From Phoronis australis (lineage: Eukaryota > Phoronida > Phoronidae), in contig NMRA01000099.1 of assembly GCA_002633005.1 (NCBI GenBank), positions 541,979-573,864 on the forward strand: 31,886 nt of DNA, in the 5' to 3' direction. How positions within the stretch are numbered: position 1 is the stretch's first letter; each line of letters begins with the position of its first letter. Positions 9,991-20,608 of the stretch are shown here, one piece after another. The translations under genes were made by a program, and so were the position numbers. A model generated the notes under the pieces. That model saw only the letters and a program-made list of their open reading frames with translations, was not told the DNA's origin and ran no database searches.

Positions 9991-10322
9991 TTGAGTTAGG
10001 GGGTAGGGGCAAGGGCCGTCAAACAGTTGCACCCCCAAGCTGCCAAATGGAATCTGGGATAATTTTAGGCAGGGCCATGGCCCCCTTGCGCCCCCCCTCC
10101 CCCTGTCTGTCTCTGTACAGTCTTACAGTAGGTACTGCTGGCACCCAATTTCCACCACTTCGCAGCCTACACAGTATTCATCCCCTAGAATGCCACAGTT
10201 TTCGACCCTCCATGTATAGCCACAATTCTCAAGCTAAACCCCTCATCTTGTTGACATACTAATTCTTTCTTCCCCATTTCCCTTTTTGAGGTGGGACTCC
10301 ACACAACTTGAGGGTCCTAAGC
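9991..10322. other. G/C-run-rich non-coding stretch
   Basis: G-rich then C-rich runs occur (GGGGGTAGGGGC near 10000, CCCCCCCTCCCCC near 10095). No coding signal was found. Confidence 0.3.
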
Positions 10323-10750
10323 CATTCAGATCACCTTGGGTATATTCGGGGCCTCAAATTTCTCACTGGAGGTGAATTTAACCTGCGTGATTATCAAACT
10401 TAGTGGAGAATGATTGGCCATTAAGTTCGAGTATGCACTGAAAACATTAACTTTCAAGGACATCCAGAACACCTCGGGTGTTTTTGTAACCTCAAATTTC
10501 ACCTAATAGGTGAATGCTCTCTGCATGTGTGCGGACTTCAATTTGCCTATTATTGTCAAGATTGAAAATCACGTGACTTGCCATATTTTGGATAATGTTC
10601 ATCTATGAGAGGAGATTTGAGGCTACGAAAATACCTGAATTGTTTCTAAGAAAAATTTGTAAATGTAAATAGGAAAATAGCCGAGGTGCTCCAGATGTTC
10701 CGAGGGTGAATTTTTAACTACGAAAATACCCGAGAGGTGTTCCAAATGGA
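10323..10750. repeat. Foldback repeat: two forward and two inverted diverged units
   Basis: The forward units lie at 10323-10380 and 10461-10515 and share ACCTCGGGT, a T-rich core and CCTCAAATTTC. Their reverse complements lie at 10607-10650 and 10702-10750 (GAGATTTGAGGCTACGAAAA and CTACGAAAATACCCGAGAGG). The 2+2 arrangement would fold back on itself and resembles a foldback or MITE-type element. Confidence 0.55.
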
Positions 10751-11776
10751 CCCTAACCTTTAGTTTTGTACATAATCGAGTACTAGAAGAATCTCCACCC
10801 ATTTAAACAGTGGCTAAAAAACATTATGTTTGTGGTCCGAGGTTTAGACTTCAATAAAATTGTAGCCTAATGTTTCAAATTCACAATTTTTTTTTGTAAG
10901 AGCTAATGCTAACAAATGAATCCTTTCGTAGTAATTCATGGACAGTTGTCTTTTTCACCCATTAAGTTTGAAGAAGTAGGCTCAGAGATTCCTGTTGTCA
11001 AAAATGAGTCTGGTGTCCAAGGTTTTAAAAATACGGGTATCGTATTAAAACCCCTTTTGCAGTAGGAAAAATGTACCATTTGCAGTGTTTTTAACTTCCA
11101 GAGTGAAACCCGTTGAATTCATGGGAAAAAAGTTTTGCACCATTTTGAAGAGAAATTGTTTGAGAAAAATCACCCAGTTGAGTGTTGTGACTTGTATAAA
11201 CCTGTGGGAGTACCCCCTTGGAATGGTTTTAGGAGGGTACTCTGAAAGCCCAAGGATGGTGGAATGAACCCTATCCCTATACCTAACAATGCGTGTTGAA
11301 CATCTTGGAAAGTACAAGCACAATTGTTGATTTCAGAATGCGCTTATCAGATGGTGTCTTCTAGCTTCCAGATTTCCTTCGAATTAAATCCCTTTACGTT
11401 GATATAAATGCGTCTTATGCGAAAAAGAATAAATTTTGATCTGAACAACTTAACACTATATACAGGAATTGAAATGACAATAGGGGAAAATTTTCCAGGT
11501 GATCTATCATTTCACAAATAGGCTTGTGTGATAAAAATGTTTCTGTGTTGTAAAATTAAACTGAAATGTTTTTGTATGAATCAAGCCAAAAATGATGATA
11601 AAAAAGAAGCCGGAAATCAAATAAAAGGAAATAAAAACAAACAAGGAAAATTCCAAGCCCTGTATATATATCCCTGTCCCAACTTGTTCCTTAGTGGACT
11701 TGGAAGAATTCAAACTTTGTTATTGCTCAAAGCCATGGTCATTGCACCAGGTCTTAAGCAATAACAAACTATCCGT
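10751..11776. other. AT-rich non-coding stretch
   Basis: I see no gene. A short inverted repeat (GAGTACCC ... GGGTACTC, about 11208-11243) is present. Confidence 0.3.
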
Positions 11777-12814
11777 TCAACCGAATTTGTGGGTCGGCCG
11801 GGCCATCAGCCGTTTGGCTGTAAAGCCGTTGCCAAGGGCTTTTTCTATTTCTGTGTCTGATGAGGTATCCGAGACATTTAGGAGGAGCTTGAGGGCACAC
11901 GAGTCACTCAACAGGGTTGCTGAATGTGCAGCCCTCAAATTGCTGGATTGTGTGACCCTTAGCCAGGAGGGACATACGGGACTTGTGGTCCTCGGTAAAT
12001 ACCAATAGGTGACCGCGCTTACTGAAGATCACATTCTTAACTTTGAAGCCCGCTAGCCTAGGGCTTTCTGCATGATGGCTAAGCCGTCCCCGCAGAAGGC
12101 CGCGGGTGCAGGCGTTACCACAATTGGAGTTGGAGTCGCCACCCGAGTGGCTGTTCTCCGTTTTGAGTTTCTTAGGAGTGAATAATGTCCACTCCGATGA
12201 CATTTCCCGGTCTTGGTCGGGATTTTTATTTGGCTCCTCACTCAGTGCTTTTGATGGTGGCTGCGAGGCAGTCATCCATCGCCCTGTTCGAATGGGCTAG
12301 TCCCTCAGCCTGGGGACTGGGTTTCCTCTTTTTGGAGGCTGGCTGCAGGTACGCAGCCAGGGTTTTCATGCCCACCTGCGAGGGCACAGGGGGCTTATAT
12401 GTATATTGTCTTTATTCTGGCCCGTCGGAACAGAGGGTTTCTGCGGGGCCGCAGCGACCTTGTTGGTTGTCACGACTTGCTTCATGGCCGAAGCGGGGGG
12501 TTTCTGCGGGGTCGCAGAAACCTTGGTGTTTTTCACGATCTGCTTCGTGGCCGAAGCAGAGGTTCCTTGAGAAGGTTACGTTCCTTGAGGCCAGAGGTCC
12601 AGGCGGACTTGGCCTCCGCAGCTCTGACAAGAGCTATAACCTCCTCTGCATTGAGGATGTCTTTGTTCAGATCCTGCTATAGAGTTAGCAGTTGGTGCAC
12701 AAAGCTGTTTATCTGGATAGATGTCATGATCTCACGAAGGTTTCTGGAATGCGTGTGTAGCTGACGAATACTCGACTCGACTGCACTATACGAATCCAAA
12801 GATGAGCGACCCAT
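11777..12814 (-). pseudogene. Degraded retrotransposon ORF1/gag-like frame
   Basis: On the minus strand the frame opens with an ATG at 12812-12814 and an alpha-helical stretch (SSIRQLHTHSRNLREIM), interrupted by a TAG. A charged linker with a two-copy repeat follows. The block at 11904-12275 contains VIFSKRGHLLVFTEDHKSR and continues, after a frame shift near 11915, with VSDTSSDTEIEKAL and ends at a TGA (11777-11779). The order of helical N-terminus, low-complexity linker and RRM-like beta/alpha block resembles ORF1 of Jockey/CR1-type LINEs or a gag. I do not see a zinc knuckle. The frame is clearly non-functional. Confidence 0.45.
12436..12561. repeat. Two-copy 63-bp tandem repeat
   Basis: GGTTTCTGCGGGGCCGCAG at 12436 recurs as GGTTTCTGCGGGGTCGCAG at 12499. 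The units are 63 bp and in-frame for the minus-strand ORF1-like frame, each encoding a unit with GHEA and GFCDPAET-like residues. Confidence 0.75.
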
Positions 12815-12930
12815 ATCGTTATTAAACGTTGACTACAAATTGTTTACGAAGGTCTTACACTTTGATTAAATAGTGTTATTGCATTATACAAGACATAATT
12901 TCCTATACCAATAGTCAAAAATGTCAATGC

Positions 12931-13190
12931 AGTATCATTTTCTTAGATTTTTGTAAAGCTTTCGATGCACTTTCATGGGACTTTCTTTCAAAAATTTGTA
13001 CGCTTTTAAATTTGGCTCTGTTTTCAGAAAATTGACTCAAATAATTTATAAGAGCCTGATGGCTTGCGTAATCAGCAACGGCTTTACTACCAGATATTTT
13101 CCACTCCAACGCGGAGTGCGACAGGGAGACTCACTCTCTGGCCCCTTGTTTTGCTTAGCAGTTAAGGTTATGGCAAATTATATCAGATGA
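12931..13190 (+). pseudogene. LINE reverse-transcriptase fragment (L1/Tx1-like)
   Basis: Two overlapping plus-strand frames give the central RT fingers/palm region. The first contains IIFLDFCKAFDALSWDFL (12934-12987), which carries the first catalytic Asp. The second contains ISNGFTTRYFPLQRGVRQGD followed by SLSGPLF (about 13063-13145). A frame shift lies near 13000. The YADD box, and everything N-terminal to the fragment, are absent. It runs opposite to the ORF1-like frame at 11777-12814, so the two need not come from the same element. Confidence 0.8.
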
Positions 13191-13423
13191 ATGTTTTAAA
13201 TGACATGACAGAGAACAATATTTACGCATTTTATTTTTACAAGTCTTATAAACTTCAAAAAATCAAGCAATTCGACTCATTACTTAACCAAATCTTGAAA
13301 CGAGGGAACGGCCGCTCCGTAAAACCGGAAGTTTTCTATCCTGCGTGTCCGCTAGATCTCTAGCTACAGCAGTACAGCTCTTGGACTGCCTAGTATTCTG
13401 TACACGTACACGCTATAAATGAA

Positions 13424-13457
13424 TTTTTATAAAATACTTTTTAGTATTTTATAAAAA
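13424..13457. repeat. Perfect AT-rich hairpin
   Basis: TTTTTATAAAATACT and its exact complement AGTATTTTATAAAAA are separated by TTTT, giving a 15-bp stem. No gene ends here that it could terminate. Confidence 0.7.
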
Positions 13458-15954
13458 GACTGTTCGTTAAAATATACAAAAACAACACAAACACAGTGTA
13501 TGAGATGACATCGATTTTTTTCTACATTCAATATTTATGATTTTATAAAATAATAAGTTGATGTGAAGGTGGTGTATGGATACAAAAGTTGTCGTAATTT
13601 TCATTACAAACTTTGGTGTTTTATTACAAGCTTTTCAGTTTCATTCATGCACTTTCGAGATACGTCATGATATTTTCGTAATAGTGGATATAATAGTTTT
13701 ACAGCTAAATCATATATTGAGAACTGTTTCAGTTGCGCAATTATATGTCCCAGTGTAAGTTGGTTAAGCAGACGTCACTGGTGTCATCCATTTAAATGAA
13801 CACCTGTGAGTAGAACAAGACACAAAATAATGTCAGTCTTTAGTAAAGTTGGCAACTGTTGCCAAGATAATCTTAGACATTACTAACCTAAATAAGCAAT
13901 CGTGTTTATTCATTATTTATAGTTTTTCCTTTGAATGTGTAAGCTAAAAGTGGTCACTACAATGAATTTAACCAAAGTAAACTAATTCTCCATTTCCGTA
14001 TATAAGTATTAAAAGAAACACTCTGAACAAGCTTACTGTACACTTTATATGCATCCCAAAATGAGACTGAAGCTAACCAAGGTGACCTTACAGGGTAGAA
14101 ATACGCTGATGTCACAATTTTATAAACTATTCTTTTGTCATGGTAGAGTGCAACCTCTACATCCATCTGACAATTCAGGACGTTTCATTGCAACCATCAT
14201 CATTGTGTTAGATCCCAGACTATGTTTTGGCTATACATGTTCAGTCAAACGTTCCACATATGCATTGAATTGAACAGGTCAAATACACAGCAGAGTCACA
14301 TGGCCGTAATTGTGTATTGCTTCAGTTCCTAGTATCCCATGTACAGTAGTCTGTATCCTGCATGTCTCTTTTTATTCTATTTATTGTGATAGTGTGGGTT
14401 GTGACCCACAACCACTTTAGATAGGAACTGAGACTGGTTCATATGTGACAGTGAAGATAAAACCAGGAAAAATAGATAGGGAACTTCAGTCCCAAGACAG
14501 CACCAAAATACCCCTCCAACACATTAAAGCTCCGTCATTAAGAGAAGAGAAAATAGCTATGCATGTACTCAGGGTACCTATAAATAAATTATACTCTTCA
14601 ATTAAGTTTACTTAACATTAACTGAGTGTGCAATCACTAATTGGTAATTTATTTATGTTTCGTTAGTGCCTGTTCTAAATCATCCAGGGTATTTGTTTTA
14701 TTTTCTGTAGTTAATGGATTGAAGACAACGAAAAGTGAATATACCTGTCAACAACAGTTTGCCTACCGGTACGTGAAACTAATTCTTTCTCAAGATGATC
14801 TTATCAAACACAGAGAAGAGGATCAGATGATGACGAAAAAAGTAACGCAAAATGAGGTCCATGCTATGATGACAGGAAATGGTGGCAAACTCCCAAAGAA
14901 TTATATCCTCTCTCACTAAGTCTTGATCAGCTAGAAAATCGCACTTTTGTTTGATTCTTATAACAACAAATCAAAGTATCCCCAGGCCTTATAAGTGACA
15001 GTCCCAGGTGGTCATCTGGTTGTTTCCTACTCTTTTATTTTAGGTTCTGTTGCAGGGAACACGCCTAAAATCTGGAAAGCTACATTTCTCTGAAAAAGGC
15101 TGAACTCTGAAGTTTCTGAATAGCTTTCTATAAATGAAAACAATTTGGCTATGGGAAAGAGTTCATTTTACTAATAAAATTCACTGTATGGACTAAGCAG
15201 AAAGGAAAGGTCAAAATTCGGACTGCTAAACACTTTATCATCTTATGAATAATGAGAACAAAAAAACTAATAATTTACAGGCGACATTTAAAAATTTTGT
15301 TGTTGAAGAAAAAGAATTCTCCACTCTATATGAAACGTGAACAACTCAGATTATTCAAGTAAATCGTTTGACTTATAATAAACAAAAGCAAACGAAGATC
15401 GAACTTATCACATCCGAGGTAGAACAATGACTGACTTGACAGCTCTCCCAGTCTGACTGTATGAAAAGAAATTGACGCGAAATTGTTGCCTCCCAAAACG
15501 TCACTTCCGGAGTAGAGGACGAGAAATTAATTAAATTACGAAAAGCTGTAATTAAGTGAAAAATATGTCTGGGATAAACAACAGACCTTATTTTTGCTAA
15601 ATGTGACATGAAAAAAGGTTGCCTTCGCCTTTAAATTTAGAACACGGCGACGATATTTAAGTTCTCTATTGGCAGTCCTTCGTCGTTGCTAAAAAAATCA
15701 GACATTTAACTACATGGACGGCGCACCATAGGGGGTTGGGGGCTATAGTCCCTACTTTTTTAGGGCTGCGCCCCCATGGTCTATGGGCGGTGCACCACAG
15801 GTAGGCTATAACCACTCATTTTTAAGTACTACATCGCCCATGAACTACCGTATTTTCTTGCACTAAGAAAACCCCGACGAGCATGTTCATATTATTAGGA
15901 AAAGTAGGTCTAGACCTAACAAAAACTTTGGTCAAGGAAGAAAGTCTTCTTTTG
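13458..15954. other. Non-coding stretch
   Basis: No recognisable gene. A 92-codon frame at 14641-14919 (plus), whose second half is hydrophilic, follows a TTTTCTGTAG acceptor-like site. It matches no family I know. An inverted, G/C-run-rich segment lies at about 15720-15800 (GGGGGC ... GCCCCC). A short AACACGGCGAC string near 15640 resembles part of the dispersed repeat at 6978. Confidence 0.3.
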
Positions 15955-18880
15955 TCAATCAGTGCCACTGGTGCAAAGCCTCTCAGGCGTCATACGAGCA
16001 ACAAACTTGATTGAAAAGATTTCCAAGGTTACATGTTATTATTCCGAAGGTTCACTACTCCGATAGTCCACTACTTCGAATGCCCACAATTCCGAAACCA
16101 GAACTCCGGCAGTTCATTACTCTGATTGTCTGCTAACAAGTCAGAACTGACGTGAGAAAAGTGTTGTATTTGTGCCCATTTAGTAACCATTTAAAGGGTG
16201 TACAAAACTTGAATAGTTCTTAAAACATTGATTACAGTGTCAATCGTGAATCTCCAATCTAACTAACGACTCATTGAGTCTCAAGCAGGGACAACATCGG
16301 GTAAGGAATTCAGCTACCTATAGCGGCGGTTTTAAATTTAAGAAGACTGAATGGGACTCTCCGACTTCGTGAAGACTGTCAGGGACAGGGTAGCCTACTA
16401 ACTACATTTAATTTCGACCCGACCATGCGCGTGGTTCCGATGGGTGAGTTTGAAGGGCAGCGGCCCTAAACTAGCTCAGTCACGCTGTGAAAGATGCGAC
16501 ATTGACATGGATTTGATGAATGTATCGTGGTTGATAATTCATCAATATTCCTACTTCATAATGTTTTTAAAAATTCAAGTACGTACTCATTTTCCGTATT
16601 CGAAAGACATGCGGGCAATTTCGCATGCGTATGAAATCCGGGCGTTTTTTGAGCATAGGTACACCACTTAGTGCATCTAATAACCGAAGTGTCGTTTATT
16701 TTTGCAGGTAAAAAGGTACACCCAAGTCCGAATTTTCAGATCTTTTCGGACTGTAGCGGCTTCGGAGTAGTGACCCTTCAGAGCAGTGAACCTTTGGAAT
16801 ACTGGGCTGTTCCCATTTCCAGCGATGTAAGCAAGTTACGTATCACGCAAAATACAACCAAATTAAAACATTCAAGTCGATAACGCTCCGATTAAATATT
16901 TCCTTTCGAGTATGTAATGAGGTGTAATCACTCATTTAAGCACACCCGCTTTGAAAGTTTGGCGGGGGTAACGCGGGAACATTCTCTTTCTGGACTACAT
17001 TACATCCGAACTTTAAGTTGGGTCCCGTTCTTTGTGAGCAACCGTCAGGAAATCCTCATTTCTGGTATTACAAATTCCGTCTGACTGATCTTGGGAACTT
17101 TAGAGCTGAGAGTCGTCGTTGTGTATATAGATTTCCCTCACCCCTAGTTAAGCTGCGTCAAGGGCCTTACCAAAAACTCTACAGCGTCGACGTTTGCAAA
17201 ATATCAAGGGTCCACCGTACTAGAAATTCGCCGAACCACACCCCGCGCAATGCTGGCTACGGGCCCGTCAATGAGAAAGTATTACTAAATTCTCTGTGTC
17301 AGTGTCAATTGTACGCAGCCTCGCAGACTTCACACGAGTAACGAATTTGATGGGAAAGATTTCCAAAGTTACATGTCACTATTCCGTAGGTAATCGCTAA
17401 AGATTTTGGGATCGCGATTGAACAGTCACGACAAAACCTGTGTTGAATGAGCAGCTCACAGGTGTGTACCGCACGTTAGCTCCGTTTCGATAGGCTTGTG
17501 GCTTCTTACCGTGTGATACATTTACACTCTTTACCCCTCCTGTATGCTCCTCTACCTGCTGTCACGTGTATTTCACTGTTTATTTAGGTTCGTATAATTA
17601 TGTTCATTCCACTTATTGCCTGGTGATGAGACATGCAGTTTCGAAACATAGTCAGTGCTTTAATTTGTTTGTTTGTTACGTCGCTCAGTGTTTTGCTACA
17701 TAGCTGCACACCTGAAGAAAGGAGACCGTTTCGACGTTACATGTACTAGCGACTCTGTATCAAGCTTTCCAACAAAAAGTTTAGTCATGTTTTCAACGAA
17801 GTTTGTTTTAACAAAGGGCTGCTACAGAACTACGCCGATTTTAAAAATGCAAGAACGTACTCATTTTTCCGTATTTGTAAGACATGCGAGCAATTTCGTA
17901 TGTGCATGAAATCAGAAGTACCCAGACGTTGTTTTCGGTACATGTACACCACTCAGCACACCTAATTACCAAAGTATAGTTTATTTTTGCATGCAAAAGC
18001 ATAAAAATTATACCCGAGTTCGAAATTTTAGATATTTTCGGAGGAGTGAACCTTTGGAGTAATGAACCTCCAGCGATTAACTCGCAAAAACACAACCAGG
18101 TAAAGTGGCCTACTAATCACTTTTAGTTTCTACCCGGCCGAGCACGAGGTTCCTTGGGTGAGGTTGTGGCTCAGCTGCCCTAAACTCTTCAGTCGCGTTG
18201 CGTTGCTATCTTGGCATGGATTTAATGAATGCGTCGTGGTTGATAATTTTTCACTATTCCGACTTCATATCGTTCTAAAAATGCAAGTGTGTACTCATTT
18301 TAAGACATGCGGGCAATTTCGCATGCATACGCATGCACACGAAATCTGACCACCGTTTCTAGTGAGCAGTGAGCCTCCGGAGTAACCTCCGGAGTAGTGA
18401 ACCTTCGAAATAGTGGGCTGTTTCCATTTACAGCGATGTAACCAACTTAAATAACACGCAAAATACAACCGGATAAACAATTTCGTCAAGTCATTCGCCG
18501 TTTAAACTTTATATTTCCGTCCGAGTATGTAATAAGGTGTATCACTCCGCATGTAAGCATGGCTGATTTGAAATTTTGGCTGGAGGTAATGCGAGAACGT
18601 TCTTTTTCTGGACCGCAATACATCCGAATTTGTGTACCGTTCTTTGCTACTAGTAACCGTCACAGCATACTCATTTCTGGTATTACAAAATCTGTCTCAT
18701 CTCATGAACATAGAGCTGAGTGTCATGGTTATGTATACAGATCCTCACGCATAATTAAGCTGCGACAAAGACCTTACCGAAAACTCTACAGTGTCGACGT
18801 TTGTAAAATATAAAAGGTCCACCGTTTTAGAAATTCGAACCACCCCCGCTCAGTGCTGGCTACGGGATCGTGCTGTGCGG
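15955..18880 (+). repeat. Block of diverged direct repeats with CCGAAGGTTCACTACTCC-type motifs
   Basis: Segment 16387-17275 aligns by eye with 18090-18870. Segment 16557-16865 aligns with 17832-18089, and 15955-16050 aligns with 17297-17392. Shared landmarks include TTCTGGTATTACAAA, GACATGCGGGCAATTTCGCA and ACAGCG/TGTCGACGTTTG. Motifs around TTCCGAAGGTTCACTACTCC occur in both orientations (16040-16130, 16750-16800, 18045, 18365-18415). Copies differ by many substitutions and indels. No intact reading frame was found. Confidence 0.65.
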
Positions 18881-19196
18881 TGGGATGTACCGTATCACAT
18901 GCCTTACGAAAAAAAAAATAAACCTTCAATTGATGAGCAAGGAAGTCCTGTTCCATATATTTCCTACTGCGATGATGTAGCCGTGAAAATGCAGTGGTAA
19001 AGGTAGCACTGTCAAATGTTGCTTAACTTGGCTTCTCATTGGTTAAAGATTACAGTTACTGAGTATGGCGACCCCCTTTGACTTGATTAGTTACTATATT
19101 TTATTAAAACAAGTAAACAAAATCAAGAGAACCCCGATGCAGTGGCTTAAGCCCAAACAAGTACAACGCATAAAGGTGTGTGCAAGTGGTGGCGAT
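18881..19196. other. Non-coding stretch between the repeat block and dispersed repeat copy 2
   Basis: I see no gene or repeat here that I can support. Confidence 0.3.
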
Positions 19197-19912
19197 GCAT
19201 AGGCGGATTTAGGGGGGGGGGCTCGTCCCCCCTTGCCTGCCGCAAAAAAGTAAAACAGCATGAGCGTAGGGAAATGTTGAGTTTATTAATTTACTCCGGT
19301 AATTAAAATTATACGGATGAAACAAGATTTAAATTGTGCAGTTTGTGTTGGGGGGCTCAGATCCAATTTCTAATGTCAAATTTGGAACACGGCGCAATCG
19401 TAACGGAACTATGGCGAAGTATAGGCTCTCTCGCGATATCCCAGGCGACCGGCAGTGGCGCTGCAGACTACGACTCCGTTTCCGTCGTCTGCTCCACTGT
19501 GGAATGAAGAACTGAAATTGCTTCAATTTTTAAAGAAAATGGAACCTGAGTAACGAAAAAACAGAAGCTGCTAGTAAGATGCAAATTTTAATCGAAGCCT
19601 TAGTGAATCACTCAGAAACTCATAATTCTCTCTTTGTCAAACCTTAACTTAAGACGATTTCCAAAGCAATCCCGTCATGATTATTGCCAACACGTAAAAC
19701 GGATTTGGTCTTTTGGGAAATTGAAGACTATTTTAAATACAGCAAAATTTGTTACGAACCGATTGCACAAAATATAAAACGTGTAATAAGCATTACAAAA
19801 AGAAGTAGGTTTAGCGCGCAAACGCTGTGGACCATAAACAAGTAGGTCTCTTACTATAGGAGTTAAATCTTGATGGTGTAGTGGTAAAGCACGAGCGCTC
19901 TATCCGCCAGGT
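19197..19912 (+). mobile_element. MITE/SINE-like dispersed repeat, copy 2 (3' truncated)
   Basis: This copy has the intact left terminus GGCGGATTTAGG followed by a poly-G run and CCCCCC. It matches copy 1 from 19270 onward through the tRNA-like A-box (about 19872), then diverges after CCAGGT at about 19912. The remaining roughly 200 bp, including the B-box and right terminus seen in copy 1, are missing. Confidence 0.65.
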
Positions 19913-20608
19913 AAAATATAGTAGTTTGAAAGTAGTGAAATATATGTTTGCAGCTCCGTGGTGGATGTAGGTACGTATTTATTGTATTGTGCACGAATCC
20001 TTTTGTACAACAATGAAATCAGGTGGCGTACAGACCAGACTTAATTTTCGCCAACTATTGAGCTATTACACAAAAACGTTATCGTCTTCTGTTTGATCGT
20101 GATCCGAAAATTATACCTGTTATGAGCACCTTGGAGCCTGTTTCGCTCAAACGTCGTAACTTCTGCACGTTTTTCGCAAAATCTAAGCAGAGACTTGCGC
20201 GAAAACGTATGACCGGTCCTCCGACTGGTCGTAAGACTATTTAGACTTGCGCCAAAAACGTACGTCTGGTTGTAAGACCCTATTTAGACTCTGTGCTAAA
20301 AGACGTCGAAAATTTACGACATCTCAGTCTAACAGATTCATGAGACACAAGCTCAAAGTTGTATAGCTTTGATTAAAACTCAAAATCGAACATTTTTAGC
20401 ACCATGTATAAGCGTACTAGTAAGAAAAATACTATAAAAGTTTTTGTAACATCACTTTTACGTGTCCACGGAATTACAGTCATTTAATAAGCAATGTAAT
20501 AATCATATTCAATGTAACATGATCATGAAAATAATTTAATTAATCGATCAAATTATCTATGTACACAGTGCACACCAATTCACAAATACCAGTAGTATTA
20601 ATATTACA
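19913..20608. other. GPCR 3' flank / 3' UTR region
   Basis: This lies downstream of the minus-strand GPCR stop. ATTAAA variant poly(A) signals occur on the minus strand near 20485 and 20538. From about 20130 to 20310 there are loosely repeated phrases (acttgcgc-aaaacgtacg, ggtcgtaagac-tatttagact) that look like an old local duplication. Confidence 0.35.

Noticed and set aside
11855-11880. CTGATGAGG ... CCGAGAC string
   Set aside because: The conserved GAAA is GAGA, and it lies inside a degraded coding frame.
12185-12764. Long plus-strand open frames of 165 and 121 codons
   Set aside because: They are antisense to the ORF1-like minus-strand frame. Their composition is explained by the GC-rich, 63-bp repeated coding segment, and neither has a domain.
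14641-14919. 92-codon plus frame after an acceptor-like TTTTCTGTAG
   Set aside because: It could be an exon, but no family is recognisable and no donor or partner exon is visible. Kept only as a remark in the non-coding entry.
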